NCBI RefSeq assembly: GCF_900119735.1
Contig: NZ_FPJW01000003.1
Coordinates: 62,001-126,000, forward strand
Origin: Marinospirillum alkaliphilum DSM 21637
GTDB lineage: Bacteria; Pseudomonadota; Gammaproteobacteria; Pseudomonadales; Halomonadaceae
Direction of reading: 5' to 3'
Length of the DNA: 64,000 bases
Below the pieces are notes generated by a model that did not search any database, was not told the DNA's origin, and saw only the letters and a program-made list of their open reading frames with translations. This document shows, one piece after another, positions 1 through 7,435 of this stretch. Both the position numbers and the translations under genes were made by a program. Within the stretch, counting starts at the first letter, position 1. Every line of letters begins with the position of its first letter.

Positions 1-1556
1 TGAACCTGCTCGCGGCGTTGGTCCAGCAGTCGCTGATGCAGTTGCAGTGACTGTTTGGCTTTCAGCAGCATGGGTTTCATGCGCTCCAGCTTTTCTGCAC
101 CCTTGTGGCGAGCATCACGTGCCAGCTCAACCAGTTTGTATTTGTTGCGATCCAGTTGGGTCTGTTTGCGCAGCAGTTGGGTGTATTCCTCTTCTGCCTG
201 ACGACAGTCGCCCACTCTCAGCTCGGTTTTACTGAAGGCCAGCGCACCACTGGTGTTGATTTCTATCAGGTCGGTGGCAATCAGTTGTGATCCAGTCACC
301 TGGCCTTTGCCTTCCACCTGAATGAAGGTTCCGGCGGTGAGTTTAGACTGACTGACATGACTGCCAATCACGATCTCCTGACCGGCCTCCAGCAGGGCTT
401 CGTGCACAAAGCGAGCACGAATGCTGCAAGTGGCCTTTAAACGAGCCTTTTCAGTCAGGTACTGGGCATCCTTGTTGCCGATGGCTCCGGTTGCCAGCTC
501 GATGTGACCACCGGCTTTAAGAAAAGCCGCATCCACGGTGCCTTGCACACGGATGTCGCCACTGGCAATGACCTGCATGCCATCCAGTACTTCACCACTG
601 ATTTCCACGCTGCCCTTGTAACGCACATGGCCGGTGGACAAGTCCACGCGTGGCAGACGCAATACCTGCTCCACCTGCGCGCCTTTGTCATGGATCACCG
701 GCATGCCATCCACTGCTGCCAGCAACAGGTCAGGGTCCTGTTCATCCAGGCAGACACTGGCGTCCTTGAGCTTCAACTGGATGTCTTTGCCATCTCTGGC
801 ACGCAAGGTTTTGCCGGTCACTGTCCAGCCGGGTTTGCCTTTGGTGGGGGGGTGGCGGCGTATCAGTGGCGTGCCGGCAGCCACAAAAGGAAAATCACCC
901 CGGTCAAAATAATCCACCCGGTCATAATGGTCGGTGAATAAACGGCGGTCAGAAGCACCTTCCACCAGTGGCTCAATGCGTGCATGCTGGCCGTCCACCG
1001 GTGTTTCACCGTAAGCCAGTACGGTGCTGTATGAGTTTTCGGTGTTGTGTAACTTACCATTCAGATCCGCGCTGGTCAGGGTTTCTACCACGTCATCCAG
1101 CAGGCCACGGGTGATCTTGTGTTTACGGATCAACTCTTCCAGGCGCGCACGATCCAGGGGTTTGCCGCGCCCATGACTGCCACGCAGCACAGCACCGGCC
1201 ACCAGCTTGTTTTCACTGAGGTGAATTTCCAGTTCAGCATCCACCGGCAGGCTGATACAGGCTTCACGCCCTTCACCGCGCCGCATGGCATCCAGCAGGA
1301 CTGCCACAGCACTGGGTAACAGCGGAAAGTCATCCGGTGGATAACCGGCTTCCAGTGTTAGCTGAGCAAAGTCCAGCGGCTTCAGTTCAATGCTGGATTG
1401 AACAGGGGTGAAGTCTGCCCAGAGCTCGTTATCGTTACGCAGGTGGTAACTGATACCCAGATCCAGTGCGGAAGGTTTGATAACCGGCTCATTGGCGGCT
1501 TCGGGTATCAAGTGGCGATTTTCTTTTGAGCTGTTGGTGGCTTTGATGGCGAGCAT
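1..1556 (-). CDS. FapA/DUF342 family polymer-forming protein (3' end beyond window)
   Basis: The minus-strand frame opens at an ATG at 1556 behind an AGGGGGG ribosome binding site and stays open for 518 codons to the window edge, so the C-terminus is missing. Around residues 236-247 it carries the GKPGWTVTG-type motif, followed by short beta-helix-like repeats rich in G, I and V (about 280-430), which is the signature of the DUF342/FapA family. From about residue 440 a charged, heptad-like stretch suggests a coiled coil. Family members include Vibrio FapA, tied to polar flagellar assembly and glucose response; no flagellar gene is visible here, so the role is left open. A PAS histidine kinase lies 115 bp upstream on the same strand. 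Confidence 0.85.
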   Translation of the reverse strand, partial: MLAIKATNSSKENRHLIPEAANEPVIKPSALDLGISYHLRNDNELWADFTPVQSSIELKPLDFAQLTLEAGYPPDDFPLLPSAVAVLLDAMRRGEGREACISLPVDAELEIHLSENKLVAGAVLRGSHGRGKPLDRARLEELIRKHKITRGLLDDVVETLTSADLNGKLHNTENSYSTVLAYGETPVDGQHARIEPLVEGASDRRLFTDHYDRVDYFDRGDFPFVAAGTPLIRRHPPTKGKPGWTVTGKTLRARDGKDIQLKLKDASVCLDEQDPDLLLAAVDGMPVIHDKGAQVEQVLRLPRVDLSTGHVRYKGSVEISGEVLDGMQVIASGDIRVQGTVDAAFLKAGGHIELATGAIGNKDAQYLTEKARLKATCSIRARFVHEALLEAGQEIVIGSHVSQSKLTAGTFIQVEGKGQVTGSQLIATDLIEINTSGALAFSKTELRVGDCRQAEEEYTQLLRKQTQLDRNKYKLVELARDARHKGAEKLERMKPMLLKAKQSLQLHQRLLDQRREQV

Positions 1557-1671
1557 GGCGACCCCCCTGATCTAAAAACTGCATTTTAATTGCATCTATT
1601 AGGGTTCGAGTATATCGACAGATTTATAAAAAATACATGATTAATGGTTTTTTGCTGACCCGGTGTCTGGT

Positions 1672-3177
1672 TCAGGTGCTGATGGCTTGTGCGGGTAGTG
1701 TAAAGCTAAAACAGCAGCCCTGATTTAACCCTTCAGAGGTAACGCTGATTTGTCCGCCATGACGCTCCACAATTTTGCGGCAAATGGCCAGCCCTATGCC
1801 GGAGCCTTCAAACTCATCGCGGGAATGCAGGCGCTGAAAGACTCTGAATAACCGGTCAAATTGTGTTGGATCAATGCCGATGCCTTGATCAATGATGTTG
1901 AACTGCCAGAAATTCTTCTGCCGCTCCACTGTCAGGGTGATCCGGGGCGGTTGGTTGGGTTGGTGGTATTTGATGCTGTTGCTGATCAGGTTCTGCAGCA
2001 GGCGAGTCAGTTCATCCGGGCTGGCAAACACCACCGGCCACTCTTCACCGTTAAAACGGATTTCAGCCTGCTGTTCATCAATCTGCGGTTGCAGGAATCT
2101 CAGTGCTTCCAGCAAGGCCAGTTCGCTGTTCACTCGCCTCATGGGCTCACCGCGACGGCCCACTCTGGAGTATTCAAGCAGTGAAACCAGCATGTGATCC
2201 AGGCGGGCGGCAGCTTCAGTGGCAAAGTGAATCATGGTTTGCTGCTCATCACTGAGCGTTTGCTCCAGCTGTTTATGCAGCAGCTCCAGATAGCTGTTGA
2301 TCATGCGCAGGGGTTGGCGCAGGTCATGACTGGCAACATAAGAAAACTGTTCCAGCTCGGCATTGGAGTGTTGCAGTTCGGCTTTTTGCTCTGCCAGCAG
2401 TGCTTCGGTTCTTTTCAGTGCGTTAATGTCGGCATAAGCGATCAACACCCCATAGCCTGGCAGGTTAAGTGGTGTGGCGCTGACCAGTATCCAGCTGCTG
2501 AAACCCGGATGACGGATTTCCTGAACCTGTCCGACAATGCTGCGGTTTTCTTTTAATGCACGAACACTGGCAAAGTCTTCCGGTGCCAGCAAGGAGTCAT
2601 CTTCGGCGTGAATGGTCCAGTGGTGGTCAGCGTAGTTGCGAGCCAGATGGTCTGCCTTGCTGATGCCCAGCAGGCGTTCGGACTCAGGATTGCAGTCAAT
2701 GATATTGCCCTGCTCATCCGTCACGCTAATGCCAACCGGCGCAATATCAAAAATGGCAGTCAGGCGCTTCTGGGTTGATAGCAGTACTTCCCTGGCTTGT
2801 ACCTGCTCAGTGATGTCTCTGGCAATGGCCAGCACTTCATGCTCACTCAGTGGCATCATGCGGGCTTCATAAAAGCTGGTTTTGCCCTGAGCAGTGATGC
2901 TGTATTCATAACAGACCCGTTGCTGGCGCTGCAGGGTTTCGGTGATGCGATCCAGCGTCAGGCGGGCCAGATCGGGTGGCAGTACTTCGGTGACTGGGCG
3001 CCCGATAAAGTCCCTGGTGGGTAACAGCAGGTTCGGGTCATCCTTGGCAGACAAAAGATACCCTTGATCATTCAAGCGAAAAATCAGATCGGGCAAAGCC
3101 TGAATCATGGAGTTAAGCAGATTCAGGGTGATCTGGTGATCAACTGCAGTATCGGAAAAGGATGGCTTGGTGGTCAT
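1672..3177 (-). CDS. Two-PAS sensor histidine kinase
   Basis: This 501-residue protein has no evident membrane segment and should be cytosolic. Two PAS domains (about 20-130 and 135-260) are followed by a short coiled coil, a HisKA domain with the phospho-acceptor His at about residue 284 in the motif SHDLRQPL, and a HATPase domain (N box NLISNSIKY, G1 box DQGIGID, G2 box GSGIGLA). The HDLRxPL form is typical of phytochrome-like kinases. It has no receiver domain and no adjacent response regulator, so its partner is unknown. The gene sits upstream of the DUF342 gene on the same strand, separated by 115 bp, so co-transcription is possible. Confidence 0.9.
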   Translation of the reverse strand: MTTKPSFSDTAVDHQITLNLLNSMIQALPDLIFRLNDQGYLLSAKDDPNLLLPTRDFIGRPVTEVLPPDLARLTLDRITETLQRQQRVCYEYSITAQGKTSFYEARMMPLSEHEVLAIARDITEQVQAREVLLSTQKRLTAIFDIAPVGISVTDEQGNIIDCNPESERLLGISKADHLARNYADHHWTIHAEDDSLLAPEDFASVRALKENRSIVGQVQEIRHPGFSSWILVSATPLNLPGYGVLIAYADINALKRTEALLAEQKAELQHSNAELEQFSYVASHDLRQPLRMINSYLELLHKQLEQTLSDEQQTMIHFATEAAARLDHMLVSLLEYSRVGRRGEPMRRVNSELALLEALRFLQPQIDEQQAEIRFNGEEWPVVFASPDELTRLLQNLISNSIKYHQPNQPPRITLTVERQKNFWQFNIIDQGIGIDPTQFDRLFRVFQRLHSRDEFEGSGIGLAICRKIVERHGGQISVTSEGLNQGCCFSFTLPAQAIST

Positions 3178-3274
3178 GACGGCAGTTCCCGATCGACTTT
3201 ACATGGCTCATTGTAACAAAATGTGTATGTGTTTTACATTGATTTTGCATAATGGAGGATGAATAACCCGGACA

Positions 3275-3299
3275 GTCAGCGGGTCGCCTGACTTTTTTT
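3275..3299 (+). terminator. Terminator-like hairpin in the leader region of the TraB-family gene
   Basis: GTCAG at 3275-3279 pairs with CTGAC at 3288-3292, with a further short inner stem, and is followed by seven T residues. It points in the sense of the downstream gene and ends about 50 bp before its start codon. It could be an attenuator in that gene's leader or simply stop upstream transcription. The stem is short, so support is moderate. Confidence 0.45.
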
Positions 3300-3349
3300 G
3301 ATAAGTCTGGTCTAATTGCCTCAAACCTATTCACGGCAAGAGAATCCGC

Positions 3350-4588
3350 ATGACCAGTAGCCTCTGCACCGATAGCCTTCCCACCGACCTGATCACCGGC
3401 CCACGCAAGACACTGCAAAAATACGATACTGAATACACCCTGCTGGGCACCGCGCATGTTTCCAGAGCCAGTGCCGACGAAGTGCGCGCATTGATTCGTG
3501 ATGGTGATTTTGATGCTGTTGCCATCGAGTTGTGTCCGGGGCGTTTGTCATCCATTGCTGACCCGGATGCCTTGTCCAAACTGGATTTGTTTCAGGTCAT
3601 TCGTGAAGGCAAAGCCGGCATGGTGGCAGCCAATCTGGCACTGGGTGCCTTCCAGCAACGTGTGGCAGAAGAGTCGGGTATCAGCCCCGGTGAAGAAATG
3701 AAGGCTGCCATTGAAGAGGCCAAAGCGCGTGATCTACCATTACTGGTGATTGACCGGGATGTTGGTATTACCCTGAAACGTGTTTATCGCAGTGTGCCCT
3801 GGTGGCAACGTGCCGGGCTGATCAGTGGCTTGATTGGCAGCCTGTTGTCCCGTGAAAAGGTTACGGCTGAAGAAATCGAAAAGCTCAAGGAAGGGGATGT
3901 GCTGGAGGCCACCTTCAGTGAGTTTGCCGCTGAGTCAGAAAAACTCTACCAGCCGTTGATTGCCGAGCGCGATCATTACATGGCGTTGCGACTGGCGGAA
4001 GAAAATGGTGACAGCCGCTACAAGAAAGTGCTGGTGGTGGTGGGTGCCGGGCACCTCAAGGGGCTGGAAGAAAACCTGAAGGGTCACTTGCCGGATAATC
4101 CGCGAGAACAGTTGCGAGTACTGGAGTCTGTTCCTGCCGGTAGTCGTTGGCCCAAGCTGATACCCTGGATCATTGCTGCACTGATCCTGACTGGTTTTGC
4201 GGTCGGTTTTTCCCGCAGCACCACCGAAGGGCTGGATCTGGTGATGGACTGGGTGTTGGTTAACGGAGGCCTGAGTGCCCTGGGGGTATTGATTGCAGGT
4301 GGGCATCCGCTGACCATTCTGACCGCCTTTCTGGCGGCACCCTTGACATCCCTGAATCCGACCATCGGTGCCGGTTTTGTGGCTGCTGCTGTTGAGCTGT
4401 ACATGCGCAAACCCAAGGTTTCGGACTTTTCTCACCTGCGCCAGGATACGGCCAGTGTTCGCGGTTGGTGGCGTAACCGGGTTTCCCGCACCCTGCTGGT
4501 GTTTATTCTGGCAACGCTGGGCTCGGCAATAGGCACCTATGTGGGTGGTTTTATCGTTTATGAGCAGCTGTTTGATCCGGTGCATTGA
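3350..4588 (+). CDS. TraB/PrgY family membrane protein
   Basis: The 412-residue protein carries the TraB-family hallmarks: LLGTAHVSR near residue 30, an AIELCPGR segment near 62 and VVGAGHLKGL near 230, each in the spacing expected for the TraB/PrgY/GumN fold. The C-terminal third (about 265-410) holds several hydrophobic stretches consistent with a membrane anchor of three to four helices. Enterococcal relatives lower pheromone activity and the fold resembles a metalloprotease, but the substrate in gammaproteobacteria is unknown. The ATG at 3350 has a weak AAGAGA ribosome binding site. The gene is monocistronic: a strong terminator follows and the kinase upstream is divergent. Confidence 0.88.
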   Translation: MTSSLCTDSLPTDLITGPRKTLQKYDTEYTLLGTAHVSRASADEVRALIRDGDFDAVAIELCPGRLSSIADPDALSKLDLFQVIREGKAGMVAANLALGAFQQRVAEESGISPGEEMKAAIEEAKARDLPLLVIDRDVGITLKRVYRSVPWWQRAGLISGLIGSLLSREKVTAEEIEKLKEGDVLEATFSEFAAESEKLYQPLIAERDHYMALRLAEENGDSRYKKVLVVVGAGHLKGLEENLKGHLPDNPREQLRVLESVPAGSRWPKLIPWIIAALILTGFAVGFSRSTTEGLDLVMDWVLVNGGLSALGVLIAGGHPLTILTAFLAAPLTSLNPTIGAGFVAAAVELYMRKPKVSDFSHLRQDTASVRGWWRNRVSRTLLVFILATLGSAIGTYVGGFIVYEQLFDPVH

Positions 4589-4646
4589 CCTGGGTTTGCC
4601 CTTGTTGAAGGAGGGTTGCTCTTTTAGGGTGTTGTTTTAAGGCAAG

Positions 4647-4681
4647 GGGCTCATCACATAAATATGGTGAGCCCTTTTTTG
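4647..4681 (+). terminator. Rho-independent terminator of the TraB-family gene
   Basis: A 10-bp stem pairs 4647-4656 (GGGCTCATCA) with 4665-4674 (one T-G wobble), has an 8-nt loop and is followed by a run of T from 4675. It isolates the TraB-family gene from the cellulose operon. The A+T-rich stretch from 4682 to 4809 that follows is the likely promoter region for that operon, but I see no convincing -35/-10 pair. Confidence 0.88.
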
Positions 4682-4809
4682 TTAATGTTATTTAAATGTA
4701 ATCAAATGGATCTGTTAAGAAAATCACGTGTAATCTTATTTGCTCAGTTGTAATATGGCTTGCTGAAATGTTGCAGGGCAATATGAGTCTTGGCTGAGGG
4801 GTAGGCGTG

Positions 4810-5208
4810 ATGGAAGTGAGCATTTCCAGTTCACCGGATTGGGCGGGTCGATTAAATACTTATCATAGGTATGTTAGGCGTTGTCAGCAGCTGCTAATGT
4901 TTCGTGCACTAATTTATGGCATTTTGATTCTAGGCCTGTTCAATTTCCTGTTTATTCTTTATATGTCACCTCACTCCGGCTTGATCATTGTGATTCCAAT
5001 GGTGCTTTTGCCGATTGCTTTGCTGGTGGCTCCTGTTGTAAGTCTGCTGCTGCGATCCACAGAAAAAAAACGTAACGCGTTGGCTCGTGAGTTCTTTATG
5101 GCTGGCCTCAGGGTTGATGATGCTGGACGCCTCACGACCAATTCAGCACATCCCACGCTGATGGCCGAGCCTGCGGTGACCTCTACACGACAGAGGTTGA
5201 TGGCATGA
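4810..5208 (+). CDS. Unrecognised small two-TM membrane protein, first gene of the bcs operon
   Basis: I do not recognise this family. The 132-residue product has a polar N-terminus with a basic stretch (YHRYVRRC), two hydrophobic helices (about 30-52 and 57-80), then a basic patch (RSTEKKRN) and a soluble tail of about 45 residues. The ATG at 4810 is preferred over the GTG at 4807; GAGGGG at 4796-4801 serves either. Its stop overlaps the bcsA start as ATGA, so the two are translationally coupled, which argues for a role in cellulose synthesis or export. It does not look like BcsQ, BcsE, BcsF, BcsG or BcsD. Codon use is more A+T-rich than in bcsA. Confidence 0.75.
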   Translation: MEVSISSSPDWAGRLNTYHRYVRRCQQLLMFRALIYGILILGLFNFLFILYMSPHSGLIIVIPMVLLPIALLVAPVVSLLLRSTEKKRNALAREFFMAGLRVDDAGRLTTNSAHPTLMAEPAVTSTRQRLMA

Positions 5209-7421
5209 AGGTTTCAAATGCCCCGTTGGGTGCTCCATTATTGCTGACAGGTTTGCTGCTGCTGGTGATGTTGTTTTTTTTACCCATGGATGCCGCAGCA
5301 CAATTGGTATCAGCCATTACCCTGCTGTGTTTGATCTGGTTTGCCCAGAATGCGCTGGAAACCCGCTGGGGTGATTATTTCCGTTTGTTGGTATTGATGG
5401 CGGGTTGTTTTCTGACACTGCGTTATCTGGCCTGGCGGGGGATTTATACATTAACTGCGACGGAGTACATAACACTTGTTGCTGTATTGTTGCTGTTTGT
5501 TGCAGAGCTTTATTCAGCGGCCATTCATATTCTTGGTTGTGTTGTTAATGCGGTGCCTTTAAAACGGCCTTTATTAAGTATCAAAGACCTGCCGGAAGAC
5601 ACTGCCCTGCCCACGGTTGATGTGCTGGTGCCTTCTTACAATGAAGACCCGGAGATGCTGGAAATCACCCTGCGTGCTGCTTTGATGATTGATTATCCGG
5701 CAGAAAAGCTGAAGGTGTACTTGCTGGATGATGGTGGTACGGATCAGAAGCTTGCCTCGGATAATCCGGTGGCAGCCGAAGATGCACGAGTCCGTCGCAA
5801 GACGCTGCAGGCCTTGTGTGCCCGGCTGGGTACGCATTACCTGACCCGCCCGCGCAACGAAAGGGCCAAGGCTGGCAACATCAACCATGCCTTGCAGTTT
5901 GTATCCGGAGATCTGGTGGTGATCCTGGATGCCGACCATGTACCGACGGTGGATTTTCTGGATCACACCGTGCCCTGGTTTGTCCGTCATGATGATGTGT
6001 TTCTGGTGCAGACGCCGCACTTCATGATCAATCCTGATCCGGTGGATCGTAACCTGCTGCAGTCTTTCAGTCGCATGCCTTCGGAAAACGACATGTTTTA
6101 CCAGACCATTCAGCGGGGGCTGGATTTCTGGTCGGCATCATTTTTCTGCGGCTCTGCTGCAGTGCTGCGCCGTAAACATCTGGATGAAGTAGGTGGTTTG
6201 TCCGGTGACTCCATCACGGAGGACTGTGAAACGGCTTTTGATCTGCACAGCAAGGGTTACCGCTCCATTTATGTTGATCGTCCGATGGTGGCGGGTCTGG
6301 CACCGGAAACCTTTACGGGGTTCGTGACTCAGCGGATGCGCTGGGCACAAGGCATGACCCAGATTCTGTTGTTGAAAAAGCCCTATCTGGCACCCGGTTT
6401 GAAATGGTATCAGCGTGTGGGTTACATGAGCTCCATTCTGTTCTGGATGTTCCCTTTTGCGCGTACCATTTTCCTGTTGGCACCTCTGGCTTACCTCTAT
6501 TTCGGGATGCAGATTTATAACGCCTCCTTTATGGAGATCATGGCTTACACCCTGCCGCACGTCATTGCCACTTATATGGTGTCTTCCATGTTGTTCGGTC
6601 GTACCCGCTGGCCTCTGATCTCCGAGCTGTACGAAATCATGCAGTGTGTGTTTTCGCTGGTGGCCATCGTCAAGGTGTTTATCAATCCTCGCAAACCCTC
6701 ATTCATGGTCACTCCCAAGGGCGACACCCTTGAGCAGGACTTTATCTCGCCGCTGGCCAAACCCTTTTATGTGTTGTTTGTGTTGTTGATTCTGGGTTTT
6801 GTGATTGGTGGTTATCGTTTCTGGGCAGATCCGCTGACCCGTGAACTGACGGTGATTGTGTTGTTATGGAACCTGTTTAATTTCCTGACAGTGTTTGCTG
6901 CTTTGGGTGCCTTGCTGGAGCGTAAACAGCAGCGTACTGCTCCCCGTTTGCCGGTAACCGAGGAAGGTTATTTAAGGCTTGATGATGGTCGCCAGGTTGC
7001 CTGCAAGCTGCTGGATGTGTCCGCCGGCGGCAGTCGGCTGGCACCGAGGGAAACAGTGGATCTCAAGCCGGGTGAGCAGCGTATGTTGAGCTGCTGGTCT
7101 CCGGCGTTGCAACGGCAATTGGAGCTGCCGTTGATTGTGCGGGCCGTGATTCCCGGTTATCGGGGCACTGAGTTGGGTGTGCAGTTTACCCCCCGTACCA
7201 GTAGGGAGCAGGATGAAGCGGTGGCGTTGAGTTTTGGGGATAGTGCGCGTTGGATTTACTTCCAGGAGCGCCGGGCTCGCCCCATTCCTTTCATGCGAGC
7301 CCTGCGTATTGTTCTCAGCCTGATCTGGGTGCCGGTACGTGCCCACTTTCATTTGTTTACGGCCTCACTGATGCGTCAAATCAAGAGCACTGGTGTGACC
7401 CCTGACTTGAATCAAAAATGA
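5205..7421 (+). CDS. bcsA: Cellulose synthase catalytic subunit (UDP-forming)
   Basis: This 738-residue inner-membrane family-2 glycosyltransferase would polymerise UDP-glucose into beta-1,4-glucan and thread the chain through its own channel. The substrate-binding DDG lies at 175-177, DAD at 242-244, the catalytic TED at 338-340 and QRMRW (the QxxRW motif) at 376-380. Hydrophobic helices flank the catalytic domain on both sides. A PilZ domain follows, with an RxxxR motif at about 577-581 and DVSAGG at 604-609, the two elements that bind c-di-GMP, so allosteric activation should be intact. The gene overlaps its upstream neighbour as ATGA and is followed directly by bcsB. Confidence 0.97.
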   Translation: MKVSNAPLGAPLLLTGLLLLVMLFFLPMDAAAQLVSAITLLCLIWFAQNALETRWGDYFRLLVLMAGCFLTLRYLAWRGIYTLTATEYITLVAVLLLFVAELYSAAIHILGCVVNAVPLKRPLLSIKDLPEDTALPTVDVLVPSYNEDPEMLEITLRAALMIDYPAEKLKVYLLDDGGTDQKLASDNPVAAEDARVRRKTLQALCARLGTHYLTRPRNERAKAGNINHALQFVSGDLVVILDADHVPTVDFLDHTVPWFVRHDDVFLVQTPHFMINPDPVDRNLLQSFSRMPSENDMFYQTIQRGLDFWSASFFCGSAAVLRRKHLDEVGGLSGDSITEDCETAFDLHSKGYRSIYVDRPMVAGLAPETFTGFVTQRMRWAQGMTQILLLKKPYLAPGLKWYQRVGYMSSILFWMFPFARTIFLLAPLAYLYFGMQIYNASFMEIMAYTLPHVIATYMVSSMLFGRTRWPLISELYEIMQCVFSLVAIVKVFINPRKPSFMVTPKGDTLEQDFISPLAKPFYVLFVLLILGFVIGGYRFWADPLTRELTVIVLLWNLFNFLTVFAALGALLERKQQRTAPRLPVTEEGYLRLDDGRQVACKLLDVSAGGSRLAPRETVDLKPGEQRMLSCWSPALQRQLELPLIVRAVIPGYRGTELGVQFTPRTSREQDEAVALSFGDSARWIYFQERRARPIPFMRALRIVLSLIWVPVRAHFHLFTASLMRQIKSTGVTPDLNQK

Positions 7422-7435
7422 TTGGAGTAACAAGA

